Below, piece after piece: positions 37,816 through 46,384 of a DNA stretch of 64,000 nt. Under the pieces are notes generated by a model. That model ran no database searches. It saw nothing but the letters and a program-made list of their open reading frames with translations, and was not told the origin of the DNA. The position numbers and the translations under genes were made by a program. This stretch comes from Mesorhizobium sp. M00.F.Ca.ET.216.01.1.1 (GTDB lineage Bacteria > Pseudomonadota > Alphaproteobacteria > Rhizobiales > Rhizobiaceae), in NCBI RefSeq assembly GCF_004010325.2, contig NZ_SADR02000016.1, forward strand, positions 58,380 through 122,379. Direction: 5' to 3'. Numbering within the stretch: the first letter of the stretch is position 1; every line of letters begins with the position of its first letter.

Positions 37816-38673
37816 TCATACGGCCAGCCCCTCGGGCGCTTGTAGCCCGTGGGCACGGCAGCAGGCAGTGACCGTGTTAGCGAGCAGACTGGCGATGGTC
37901 ATGGGACCGACACCTCCCGGCACTGGCGTTATGGTGCCCGCAATCTCGGCCGCGCTGCTGAAATCCACGTCGCCTACCAAGTGTTGCTTGCCGTCCTGTG
38001 CGATCCGATTGATGCCCACATCGATTACCGTCGCGCCTGACCCAGTCGCCGGGGATCATCTCGGGGCGGCCGACGGCAGCGACAAGGATGTCGGCGCGGC
38101 GGCAGATTGAGGCCAGATCGCGTGTACGCGAATGAGCGATGGTTACAGTGCAGTTGTCGCCGAGCAGAAGTTGCGCCATCGGTTTTCCGACGATGTTCGA
38201 GCGCCCCACGACCACCGCTTCGAGCCCGGACAGATCGCCTAGATGGCCGCGCAGCATCATCAGACATCCCAACGGGGTACACGGGACCATCGCGTTTTGT
38301 CCCGTGCCCAGAAGCCCGACATTCGTGACGTGAAACCCATCGACATCCTTTGCCGGATCGATCGCATTGATCACCAGATCCGCGTTCAGATGTTTGGGTA
38401 GAGGCAGTTGGACGAGAATACCGTGAATCTCAGGATCGGCATTCAGCCGCTCGTTTCAGTGGGCAGCTTGTACTCGAGGCTCCTCATGCCAGCTTCGATG
38501 GTCTGCCGTCCTTTGTTACGCACATAGACTTCCGACGCCGGATCAGCGCCTACCAGAACGACAGCCAGGCCCGGCGTGATGCCGTGGTCCTTCTTGAGCC
38601 ACGCTACATGCCCAGCCACTCTCGAACGCAGCTGCGCCGCGGACACCTTTCCGTCGATGATCTGGGCAGTCAC
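37816..38673 (-). pseudogene. folD: Methylenetetrahydrofolate dehydrogenase/cyclohydrolase FolD, frameshifted
   Basis: Frame 1 reads MTAQIIDGKVSAAQLRSRVAGHV...LAVVLVGADPASEVYVRNKGR with the catalytic YxxxK. Frame 2 continues NADPEIHGILVQLPLPKHLN, PAKDVDGFHVTNVG, PCTPLG and VVGRSNIVGKPMAQLLL. Frame 3 ends VIDVGINRI...GDVDF...TPVPGGVGPMTIASLLANT. About eight residues are deleted at the first break (near 38445), with a one- or two-base lesion near 38035. The GTG start overlaps the soxG stop (GTGA), so it belongs to the sox operon. Loss of FolD would block conversion of the sox product to formyl-THF unless a chromosomal copy serves. Confidence 0.88.
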
Positions 38674-39233
38674 GCCACCTTCTCCTCGAGCCGCTTTGCA
38701 GCCGTTTCCAGCGCATGCCAGAGCGATCCGGCGGACGAGCGCGCGCCCAGCACGGCGGCATGGACGTCGCCACGGCGGATGACGAAACAGCTCATATGCT
38801 CAAGGCCGGTCCGTGTCGCACCGCCCGGACCAAAATTCGCGAGATCGATATTGACGAGCTTCGACAGCAACGCCTCGAGCCCTGTGCCTGCCCGCGAGAC
38901 AATCTCGATCGCCACCCAGCCATCGGTCTGCTCGGTCACCGAGCAGCCGGGGGCGACCTGCTTGAGCTCGGCGGAAAAATCCAGCTCGGCGCGGCCTTCG
39001 GCCTCGATCATCCACTGATCCGGTCCGGTACACAGCGCGGCAACCCCCTGCCATGCAACCCAGCGGCCTGGTTCGGGAAGAGTGAGCCCAAAGGGTGTCG
39101 GCTCAAGAGTTCCCCGGCGCAGCGCCAGAGAGGCAAGCGCGAGACCGGCATTCTCCCGCAGGTCGAGCGCTCCGAAGGATGCGTATCCGGGTGTCACGGT
39201 GCCGAGCGCGGTGATAGGTCTCAGGTCAGTCAC
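38670..39233 (-). CDS. soxG: Sarcosine oxidase gamma subunit
   Basis: An intact 187-residue SoxG, the gamma chain of heterotetrameric sarcosine oxidase. The C-terminal half shows the GcvT-like fold used by the family (GPDQWMIEAEG, APGCSVTEQTDGWVAIEI, TRTGLEHMSCFVIRRGD). Its start overlaps the end of soxA by eight bases and its end overlaps folD. The complex oxidises the N-methyl group of sarcosine, giving glycine, hydrogen peroxide and 5,10-methylene-THF. Confidence 0.92.
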   Translation of the reverse strand: MTDLRPITALGTVTPGYASFGALDLRENAGLALASLALRRGTLEPTPFGLTLPEPGRWVAWQGVAALCTGPDQWMIEAEGRAELDFSAELKQVAPGCSVTEQTDGWVAIEIVSRAGTGLEALLSKLVNIDLANFGPGGATRTGLEHMSCFVIRRGDVHAAVLGARSSAGSLWHALETAAKRLEEKVA

Positions 39234-42168
39234 GCAGACGTTCTCCCTCGGGGTCGACGAAACAGGCAGGGACGACGCGCAGGCGCGCGCTTTCGCCTTC
39301 GAGCGGGTTCGCGGCCACGATCACCTCGCCCAGCCGTTCATCGCCGTTCTCGAGGAAACCGAGCCCTATCATCGAGCCGACATGCGGACTGTAGCAGGCC
39401 GACGTGACCCAGCCCTGATCAGTGTCAAAACTCTGCGGCGCGTCCTCGGCAAAAAGATGCGAGCCGCTGACCACCTTCCCGGCCGGATCTACGGGCCGCA
39501 GCCCCACCAGGCGTCGCCTGTCGCCCGCAAGGCCCTCGCGCCGCGACATCACGGCGCCGACGGAATCCTTCTTCTGCGACACCATACTGCCGAGTCCGAC
39601 CATGGCGGCCGTCGTCTGTCCATTCAACTCGGGGCCGGCGGCGTGTCCCTTGTCGATCCGCAGCACGGACAGCGCTTCCACCCCGTAAGGCGTCACTCCG
39701 AGATCGGCACCCACCTCCACGAGCCGCTCCATCAATGCGTGGCCGTATCGTGCGGGAACCGCAACTTCATAGGCAAGCTCGCCCGAAAACGAGATGCGGA
39801 AGAGCCGCGCGCGCAGCCCGCCGCACACGGTGAGCTCCGCGCAGGCCATGAAGGGGAAGGCCTCGTTCGACAGATCGAAGCCGCCCACGATGCGGGCGAG
39901 CAGGGCGCGCGATTTCGGCCCGGCGACGGCGATCTGCGCCCAGGCCTCGGTCGTGGAAAAGATCTGCACATCGAGATCCGGCCAGAGGCATTGCCGCGCA
40001 AACTCCATGTTGCGGTAGACCAGCCCCGCATTGGCCGTCGTCGTGGTGACCACATAGTGATCCTTGGCCAGCCGGGCGCAGGTGCCGTCGTCATAGGCGA
40101 AGCCGTCTTCGCGCAGCATCAGCCCGTAGCGGACACGGCCGACCTTCAGCGTGGCCATCACGTTGCTGTATAGCCGGTTGAGGAACTCGCCGGCGTCGGC
40201 GCCTTGCACATCGACCTTGCCGAGCGTGGTCACGTCACACAGGCCCACCGCGCTGCGCACGGCCCTGGCCTCACGGTCCACGCTCTGGCGCCAATGCGTT
40301 TCGCCCGGACGCGGATAGTATTGCGCACGCATCCACTGGCCGGCCTCGACGAACACCGCGCCTTGCGCTTTGGCCCAATGATGGGTCGGCGTCAGGCGGC
40401 GCGGTCGGAAATGCGGCCCTGCATCGCCGCCCCCCAGCACCGAAAGTGCTACGGGCGTGTAGGGCGGGCGGAAGATCGTCGTGCCGGTTTCCGGGATTGT
40501 TTTCCCAGTGAGTTCCGCCATCACGGCGAGCCCGGTTACATTGGCTGTCTTGCCTTGATCCGTCGCCATGCCCAGCGTCGTATAGCGTTTCAGATGCTCG
40601 ACGGCCCGCATGTTCTCGGCGTGAGCGAGCTTGATGTCCTTCATCGTCACATCGTTCTGGAAATCGACCCAGGCACGTTTCCTGCCCGGCACGTGGAAGA
40701 TGGGCGCGACTCCGTAGCGCGACTCCTCCGAGCGCGGCAGACTGGGCAGTGCTGCCGCAATTCCGAGTACGTTCAGCGCGCGCAGTGCTGCCGCCGCGCC
40801 CGAGCGAAGTGTCTTGGCTGTCGAAAAATGCCCCGCCGCCGCGCCCGCCGGAAGCACTCCCGAGGGACCATCCTCTCCCGGCAGGAACGCCTGCAATACA
40901 TCATTCCAAATCGGCCGGCCACAATTGTGCGAGGCCAGATGCACATTCGGGTTCCAGCCGCCCGAGACTCCCAGCGCGCCGCACTCGATCCATTCGGACC
41001 TGCCGTTTGCGTGAACCTCGATCGATTTCAGGCCAAGCCGGCCGCGTGAGGCGGTGACCATGCCACCGGTAATAACGCGGTAGTCGGCCAAGGCTGTTGC
41101 CTTGGGGCGCGCGTCGATAACGGCAGCAATATGGACGCCCTTGGAGGCAAGATCGCGCGCGGTGCGATGACCGTCGTCATTATTTGTGAAGACAGCGACC
41201 GTCTCGGACGGACACGCCGCCCAGCGATTAGCGTAAGCCCGCATTGCGCCCGCCAACATGATTCCCGGACGGTCATTGTCGGCAAAGGCGATGGGGCGCT
41301 CTGTCGCGCCGGCAGCGAGGACCGCGCGCTTCGCCGTGATGCGCCAGAGTGTCTGGCGGACGCGGGCACCCGGCTGCGCCAAGTGATCCGAAACCCGCTC
41401 CACCGCGCCATAGATGCCGTGATCATAGATCCCGAACACCGTGGTGCGGCGCATCACGCGCAGATTCGGCAGGCTGTCGAACTCAGTTTCCAGCGCGGCG
41501 ATCCAGTCGGTGGCCGGCGCTCCGTCCAGCGTTTCCAGCTCGCACAGAAGCCGCCCGCCCAAACGGAAATCCTCGTCGGCGAGGATCGCACGCGCGCCTG
41601 AGCGCGCCGCCGTAAGCGCCGCCGCAAGCCCGGCCGCCCCCCCGCCGATAACCAGCAGGTCGCAATGGAGGAACCCCTTGTCATAGGTATCCGGGTCGGC
41701 CTCCATCGAGAGGCGCCCGAGGCCCGCCGCCTTGCGGATCGCCGGCTCGTAGAGCTTTTCCCACAAGCCTTTCGGCCACATGAACGTCTTGTAGTAGAAG
41801 CCGGCGGTGAAGAAGGGCGACAGCAGATCATTGATAGCCAACGCGTCGAAGCCGAGCGAGGGCCAGCGGTTCTGGCTTCGTGCCTCCAGGCCCTCGAACA
41901 ACTCCACCACCGTGGCACGCGTGTTTGGCTCCTGCCGTGCCCCCGTTCGCAGTTCGACGAGAGCGTTCGGTTCCTCCGAACCGGCCGAGAGCACCCCGCG
42001 GGGACGGTGATACTTGAAGCTGCGGCCCACAAGACGCACGCCATTGGCCAGGAGCGCCGAGGCGAGCGTGTCGCCGGGATGGCCCTGATACCGCCTGCCG
42101 TCGAAAGTGAAGTTCAAGCTCTGCGAGCGGTTGATTAGCCCTCCGGCAAGCCGTGTCATTTGCTGCAC
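39226..42168 (-). CDS. soxA: Sarcosine oxidase alpha subunit
   Basis: A complete 980-residue alpha chain. Order of domains: a 2Fe-2S-like N-terminal domain without the cluster (FTFDGRRYQGHPGDTLASALLANGVRLVGRSFKYHRPRG), a Rossmann FAD/NAD domain with DLLVIGGGAAGLAAALTAARSG (about 170-190), and from about residue 610 a GcvT-like tetrahydrofolate-binding domain ending DPEGERLRD. It binds NAD and, with SoxB, non-covalent FAD and covalent FMN, and directs the imine product to folate. It overlaps soxD and soxG by a few bases, indicating coupled translation. No lesion is visible over nearly 3 kb, in contrast to the broken downstream genes. Confidence 0.95.
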   Translation of the reverse strand: MQQMTRLAGGLINRSQSLNFTFDGRRYQGHPGDTLASALLANGVRLVGRSFKYHRPRGVLSAGSEEPNALVELRTGARQEPNTRATVVELFEGLEARSQNRWPSLGFDALAINDLLSPFFTAGFYYKTFMWPKGLWEKLYEPAIRKAAGLGRLSMEADPDTYDKGFLHCDLLVIGGGAAGLAAALTAARSGARAILADEDFRLGGRLLCELETLDGAPATDWIAALETEFDSLPNLRVMRRTTVFGIYDHGIYGAVERVSDHLAQPGARVRQTLWRITAKRAVLAAGATERPIAFADNDRPGIMLAGAMRAYANRWAACPSETVAVFTNNDDGHRTARDLASKGVHIAAVIDARPKATALADYRVITGGMVTASRGRLGLKSIEVHANGRSEWIECGALGVSGGWNPNVHLASHNCGRPIWNDVLQAFLPGEDGPSGVLPAGAAAGHFSTAKTLRSGAAAALRALNVLGIAAALPSLPRSEESRYGVAPIFHVPGRKRAWVDFQNDVTMKDIKLAHAENMRAVEHLKRYTTLGMATDQGKTANVTGLAVMAELTGKTIPETGTTIFRPPYTPVALSVLGGGDAGPHFRPRRLTPTHHWAKAQGAVFVEAGQWMRAQYYPRPGETHWRQSVDREARAVRSAVGLCDVTTLGKVDVQGADAGEFLNRLYSNVMATLKVGRVRYGLMLREDGFAYDDGTCARLAKDHYVVTTTTANAGLVYRNMEFARQCLWPDLDVQIFSTTEAWAQIAVAGPKSRALLARIVGGFDLSNEAFPFMACAELTVCGGLRARLFRISFSGELAYEVAVPARYGHALMERLVEVGADLGVTPYGVEALSVLRIDKGHAAGPELNGQTTAAMVGLGSMVSQKKDSVGAVMSRREGLAGDRRRLVGLRPVDPAGKVVSGSHLFAEDAPQSFDTDQGWVTSACYSPHVGSMIGLGFLENGDERLGEVIVAANPLEGESARLRVVPACFVDPEGERLRD

Positions 42169-42446
42169 CTCGCCCGCGAAAGGGCGACATCGCGAGCCAG
42201 TTCCGCACAGAGGACTTCATGGGTGACCGTGTCGCGCGTCACCACCAGCCATGACCGATCACCCTGCTCGTGGAACCACAACTCGCGGTGCGCGCCCGCC
42301 TGGTTGTCGCGCAGGAAGACGTAATCGCAAAAGGCGGCCTCGGCATCGGGCGCAGTTGGGTCTGGACGGTCGATGAGCCGCGCGTCGCCCAGATAGGTGA
42401 ATTCCTGAGCATCGCGCAGGCCCAGAAGTGGATGGGGGATTAGCAT
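42156..42446 (-). CDS. soxD: Sarcosine oxidase delta subunit lacking zinc ligands
   Basis: A 96-residue delta chain, recognisable from LRDAQEFTYLGDA, the RELWFHEQG segment and VTRDTVTHEV. In characterised enzymes the delta chain binds zinc through two cysteines of an N-terminal PCPYCG-type motif plus a His and a Cys of an HxxGC motif. Here the first motif reads PHPLLG and the second HEQGD, so three of four ligands (C, C, C) are replaced by H, L and D. Either this clade has a zinc-free delta subunit or the fold is stabilised differently. Gene order soxB-D-A-G is otherwise canonical. Confidence 0.88.
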   Translation of the reverse strand: MLIPHPLLGLRDAQEFTYLGDARLIDRPDPTAPDAEAAFCDYVFLRDNQAGAHRELWFHEQGDRSWLVVTRDTVTHEVLCAELARDVALSRARCSK

Positions 42447-42455
42447 TGGACCGCC

Positions 42456-43706
42456 TCAGTGGAGATTGGGCTGGGCACCGGCACCGCGTTCGTCGATCAC
42501 ATAGCCCCGAGCGAACCGGTCGAACCGGTAGGCGCGCGCGGTCTCGTGAGGTGAGCCGGTGGCAAGAAGATGGGCAAAGGCATAGCCGCTGGCTGGCGTC
42601 GCCTTGAAGCCGCCATAGCACCAGCCGCCGTTGAAATAGAGGCCATCAATATGCGTGCGGTCAATGATCGGCGAACCGTCCATCGACATGTCCACAAGGC
42701 CGCCCCACATGCGCAGGAGCCGCGCCCGCCCTATCATGGGCATCATTGCTATGCCGTTTTCGGCGACGCCCTCGACTACCGGCAAATTGCCGCGTTGGGC
42801 ATAGGAATTGTAGCCGTCGATATCGCCGCCGAAGACAAGCCCGCCCTTATCGGACTGGCTGATGTAGAAATGGCCTGCCCCGAAGGTGATAACGCCCGGA
42901 ATGGTGGGCTTGAGCCCCTCCGTGACGAAGGCCTGCAGGACATGGGTTTCGATCGGAAGCCGCATTCCGGCCATCGCCATGACCCGGCCCGAAGAGCCCG
43001 CCACCGCCACGCCGACCTTCTCAGCGGCAATGTAGCCGCGCGAGGTCTCCACGCCACGCACCTTCTCGCGATCGACCCGGAAGCCCTTCACCTCGCAATT
43101 CTGGATCAGGTCTACGCCGTGGCTGTCGGCGCCGCGGGCATAGCCCCAGGCCACGCCATCGTGCCGCGCAGTGCCGGCACGCGGCTGCATCAGGCCGCCT
43201 TTGACCGGGAAGCGCGCGTTGTTGTAGTTCAGGAACGGCACCATGGCGCGCAGTTCCTCACGGCTCAACAGGCGGCCGTCCGCACCCGCCAGCATCATTG
43301 CGTTGCCGCGGCGCCGAAAGGCATCTCGCTGTGCATCCGTATGAAACAGGTTAATGATGCCGCGCTGCGAGACCATTGCATTGAAGTTGAGTTCCTGCTC
43401 CAGTCCTTCCCAGAGCTTCATCGAGAACTCATAAAACGGCTCGTTGCCGGCAAGCAGGTAGTTCGACCGGATAATCGTCGTGTTTCGCCCGACATTTCCG
43501 GACCCGAGCCAACCCTTCTCCAATACGGCGATACGAGATTGCCTGAATGTCCTGGCCAGGTAATACGCCGTCGACAGACCGTGACCGCCCCCGCCGACGA
43601 TCACGTAATCGTAGGCGGGCTTTGGGTCGGGATTGCGCCACAGCGACCGCCAACCTGTATGCCCCTTGATTGCTTCGGCAAAGACGCGGAAGCCCGAAAA
43701 CCTCAT
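42456..43706 (-). CDS. soxB: Sarcosine oxidase beta subunit
   Basis: An intact 416-residue beta chain. It starts MRFSGFRVFAEAIKGHTGWRSLW with AAGGAG eight bases upstream, which decides against longer upstream frames. The FAD site DYVIVGGGGHGLSTAYYLAR (about 35-54) and GSGNVGRNTTIIRSNY (with the region carrying the covalent flavin His/Arg set) are followed by the DAO-type substrate domain (AGHFYISQSDKGGLVFGGDIDGYN, GLYFNGGWCYGGFKATPASG). First gene of the operon soxBDAG-folD-purU-gdhA. A divergent GlxA-type regulator begins about 100 bases away. Confidence 0.95.
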   Translation of the reverse strand: MRFSGFRVFAEAIKGHTGWRSLWRNPDPKPAYDYVIVGGGGHGLSTAYYLARTFRQSRIAVLEKGWLGSGNVGRNTTIIRSNYLLAGNEPFYEFSMKLWEGLEQELNFNAMVSQRGIINLFHTDAQRDAFRRRGNAMMLAGADGRLLSREELRAMVPFLNYNNARFPVKGGLMQPRAGTARHDGVAWGYARGADSHGVDLIQNCEVKGFRVDREKVRGVETSRGYIAAEKVGVAVAGSSGRVMAMAGMRLPIETHVLQAFVTEGLKPTIPGVITFGAGHFYISQSDKGGLVFGGDIDGYNSYAQRGNLPVVEGVAENGIAMMPMIGRARLLRMWGGLVDMSMDGSPIIDRTHIDGLYFNGGWCYGGFKATPASGYAFAHLLATGSPHETARAYRFDRFARGYVIDERGAGAQPNLH

Positions 43707-43784
43707 AGCGAGAACTCCTTGGACTGCCGAGACTATGTCACGGCAAGGGCGAAGAGTTGTTTCTGAAATTGACATCCGCGTGCG

Positions 43785-43804
43785 CCTGTCGGACATACAA
43801 CAGG
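43785..43804. promoter_or_regulatory. Inverted repeat between soxB and its divergent regulator
   Basis: CCTGT-N10-ACAGG, 79 bases upstream of soxB and 5 bases before the first regulator ATG. Placement and symmetry fit an operator for the divergent AraC-type regulator; no consensus was matched. Confidence 0.35.
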
Positions 43805-43808
43805 ATGA

Positions 43809-44834
43809 ATGGGACGGAAGGATTCCCATGGGATGATTGACGGGTATCGTCACGGCAGACCGCAGCGATACGGTTTCCTGCTGATCGAAGGCTATGGCCT
43901 GATGTCCGCGGCCTCGGCGGTGGAACCGCTGCGCGCCGCCAATCTGCTCAGCGAGCGGCGGCTCTACGATCTCAGCTTCGTCTCGGACCAGGGCGGCTGG
44001 ATGCGCAGTTCCGTCTCGGGCGCGTTCGAAACAGTGCCTGTTTCAGAGGCAGGCACTGATCTCGACATTCTCTTTGTCGTGGCTGGCGGCAATCCGCTGA
44101 CCTATCGGGACGACAGGATTCTGGGCTGGCTGCGCCGTCTTGCCCGTTCGGGGGTGCCACTGGGCGGGATCTCAGGCGGGGCGGCAATCCTGGCCGCGGC
44201 GGGTGTGATGTCGTCACGCCGGTTTACAATTCACTGGCAGCACATTGATGCGATGCGGGAGATGTATCCCGACGCGCTCATCGAACGGCGCCTGTTCGTC
44301 ATTGATCGTGACCGCTTCACCTGCGCGGGCGGCATGGCTCCGCTGGACATGGCCCACGCCCTGATCGCTTCAGATCACGGTGTGGAATTAGCCCGCGCGG
44401 TAAGCGATTGGTTCATCCATACCGGCATCCGGCAGGCCGAGGCCCCGCAGCAACTGGACCCGGTGCGCAGGTATGATCTGCATCATCCCGCGCTAGTCGC
44501 CATGGTGGAACTGATGACGAGCCATATCGCGGACCCGCTGAACCTGAATGACCTGGCCCATCTGAGCGGTATAGGGGAGCGGCAATTGGAGCGGCTGACA
44601 AAGGAACAACTGGGACAGAGCGTAATGCAGTTCTATCGGTCTTTGCGGTTGGAGAAAGCCGACGAGATCCTGCAGCAGTCGAACCTTCCGCTCGTCGAGG
44701 TGGCGCTTGCCACGGGGTTTTCCAACCGCAGCCATTTCTCACGCGCGTTTCAGGCGCATTTCGGCATGGGTCCCGGCACCCGACGCAAACAGCGCCGCAA
44801 CGGCGAAAATCTTCGAGGCAGTGCCGCTTCGTGA
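43809..44834 (+). CDS. GlxA/GbdR-type AraC regulator, probable sarcosine operon activator
   Basis: A 341-residue protein with an N-terminal DJ-1/PfpI-like (GATase1-like) sensor domain (YGFLLIEGYGLMSAASAVEPLRAANLL, GGISGGAAILAAAGVM, RFTCAGGMAPLDMAHALI) and a C-terminal AraC helix-turn-helix pair (LNDLAHLSGIGERQLERLTKEQLGQSVMQFYRSLRLEKADEIL...VALATGFSNRSHFSRAF). This is the architecture of GbdR, CdhR and SouR, which sense glycine betaine, dimethylglycine, carnitine or sarcosine. It diverges from soxB, so sarcosine-responsive activation is the natural inference. ATG 43833 is an alternative start with GGAAGGA upstream. Confidence 0.9.
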   Translation: MGRKDSHGMIDGYRHGRPQRYGFLLIEGYGLMSAASAVEPLRAANLLSERRLYDLSFVSDQGGWMRSSVSGAFETVPVSEAGTDLDILFVVAGGNPLTYRDDRILGWLRRLARSGVPLGGISGGAAILAAAGVMSSRRFTIHWQHIDAMREMYPDALIERRLFVIDRDRFTCAGGMAPLDMAHALIASDHGVELARAVSDWFIHTGIRQAEAPQQLDPVRRYDLHHPALVAMVELMTSHIADPLNLNDLAHLSGIGERQLERLTKEQLGQSVMQFYRSLRLEKADEILQQSNLPLVEVALATGFSNRSHFSRAFQAHFGMGPGTRRKQRRNGENLRGSAAS

Positions 44835-44879
44835 GATAAGAGTGTTGCCCTTGCTTAATTTCCTATATCAATAGAAGAG

Positions 44880-45293
44880 CTACTCACTCTTAACCGCAAC
44901 GGGGCTGCCGGAGATCTTCGTCTTGTTGAAGTTGAGGCGCTCGAGATCGTTGAATCGCCTCGCTGTCGCCCAGTAGGCGTCCGTTTCGATGCCACTGCGC
45001 TGTGTCGCCTCCCGGATGACTTGGAGCAGCGAGCGATCCGACGAAGCTCTGAGCACAACGTTGGATGATCCTTTAGTGACGCCGACGCGCACCACGGCCT
45101 TGCCGATATGCTTCCGGCCAAAGGCCATGGCTTCGTCCGGCGTGCTCGGTTGGGGAACCAGCAGGAGCCGGTCGCCAGATTGTACCGTGATGGCCAACGG
45201 TTCGGGTGAGCCGCCCTCGGCGATAAATCTATCGACGATCGCCGGCTGCAGACCGGGATCGGCGCATTGCTGGATGAGGGCGGCGTCGATCAT
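44880..45293 (-). CDS. traH: TraH-like conjugal transfer protein
   Basis: Starts MIDAALIQQCADPGLQPAIVDRFIAEGGSPEPLAITVQSG...RLLLVPQPSTPDEAMAFGRKHIGKAVVRVGVT, the N-terminal two fifths of TraH of Ti/sym-plasmid tra systems. The final ~60 residues (VIREATQRSGIETDAYWATARRFNDLERLNFNK) differ from the TraH I know and are shorter, so it may be truncated or a variant. It directly follows traB sequence, as in traAFBH clusters. The other transfer genes are absent. Confidence 0.65.
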   Translation of the reverse strand: MIDAALIQQCADPGLQPAIVDRFIAEGGSPEPLAITVQSGDRLLLVPQPSTPDEAMAFGRKHIGKAVVRVGVTKGSSNVVLRASSDRSLLQVIREATQRSGIETDAYWATARRFNDLERLNFNKTKISGSPVAVKSE

Positions 45294-45306
45294 GGCAGCT
45301 CCCTGT

Positions 45307-45573
45307 TCATCTGTTGAAGGCAGTGACGAGCGGCAGCCGGAAGAGCCGCGCCCAGGCAATCGTGCTCGCGTTCTGGATGGCGGCGATAGAGGTGCCGGTG
45401 GCCCACCAGCCATTGCCGACGGCGACGATGGCGTCGGGCGCGTGCAGCACCGACTGCAGGACAGGCCAGACGAGGAGTTGCTCGTAGCAGATGAGCGGCG
45501 CAATCCGCCGCCCGGCGAGCTCGACCACGGAATTGGCGAAGAGATGCGCCCGCGCGCCGCCGCCGCTCCCCAC
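45307..45573 (-). pseudogene. traB: TraB conjugal transfer protein, C-terminal fragment
   Basis: GARAHLFANSVVELAGRRIAPLICYEQLLVWPVLQSVLHAPDAIVAVGNGWWATGTSIAAIQNASTIAWARLFRLPLVTAFN is the nitrilase-fold C-terminus of TraB, an apolipoprotein-acyltransferase-like protein of rhizobial conjugation systems, with the catalytic Cys in LICYEQ. The N-terminal membrane part is missing: the sequence stops at an IS91-type end at about 45590. Confidence 0.8.
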
Positions 45574-45761
45574 TAGAGCGTCGGACCCTCAGGTTGAATC
45601 GAGAGGGGTTTGAACGAAGCCGCTGACGCGGCATTTGGTGCACCGGTTTGCGAATGACGCTTCTGTTTTGAAGGATTGCTGCTGTTGAAGCACAACCTTG
45701 AGAACAGGAGCAATGAGATGGGCCGAGTTGAGCCCGCTTCGCCGACGCATGATTCGAGGAC

Positions 45762-46382
45762 ATGACGATCCGCAATCTGTCGCCGGCCACGCAACGATCC
45801 TACGTGCACGCGGTAGCGAAGTTCTCTCGCTACTGTGGCCGATCTCCGGACCGGCTTGACCTGGAGGACGTTCGCGCCTTCCAGGTGCATCTGGTCTCGA
45901 CTGGAATCTCGTGGCCGGCGCTGAACCAGACGGTGTGCGCACTGCGGTTCTTTTTCGGCGTGACGTTGGGTCACGCCGAGATCCCTGCCGACGACATCCT
46001 TTCCTTGTGCGCTCCCGAAGCCAACAAGGCAGAGGTCACCGCTGCCATCGATGAATTGGTCAACCGGGCGATCCTTATCCGGCAGTCCAGGCTCGGTGGC
46101 TACGCTCTGTTCGCCGGCAGCGATTTCGACCTCGACGAGGCCATATCCAAGGTCGCGTTTAAGCTCGATGCGGATGTGCTCGCGGATCTACCGTCACGAT
46201 TGGGTGTGGGACCGATCGCTGCCAAGAGCCATTACTTTTCGACCGGGGCGCTGCGCACATTCGATGTCATCGTCCAGTTCGCGGATGAGAGTCCTCAAAG
46301 TCCTGCAGCTTGGGCAAAGAAAACCGCCGCTTCGTTGGCCAAGGCTGATGCGCGAGCACCCCGAAGCATTCCACGAAGCTAA
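45762..46382 (+). pseudogene. IS91-associated tyrosine recombinase N-terminus fused in frame to a defence-type ATPase fragment
   Basis: The frame starts MTIRNLSPATQRSYVHAVAKFSRYCGRSPDRLDLEDVRAFQVHLVSTGISW...CALRFFFGVTLGHAEIP, the SAM-like N-terminal domain of the integrases that accompany IS91/ISCR-like elements. At about 45985 it switches without a stop to ADDILSLCAPEANKAEVTAAIDELVNRAILIRQSRLGGYALFAGSDFDLDEAISKVAFKLDADVLADLPSRLG...KSHYFSTGALRTFDVIVQ. This part looks like the middle of a large AAA-type NTPase. The IS91-type left end (GAGCGTCGGACCCTC...) is at 45590. The junction is a deletion or transposition scar that happens to keep the frame. Confidence 0.6.
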
Positions 46383-46384
46383 GG

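Noticed and set aside
39082..42138. Several 150-390-codon plus-strand frames opposite soxA
   Set aside because: Shadows of soxA; codon pattern and motifs belong to the minus strand.
42570..43766. 398-codon plus-strand frame opposite soxB
   Set aside because: Antisense of an intact, well-conserved soxB.
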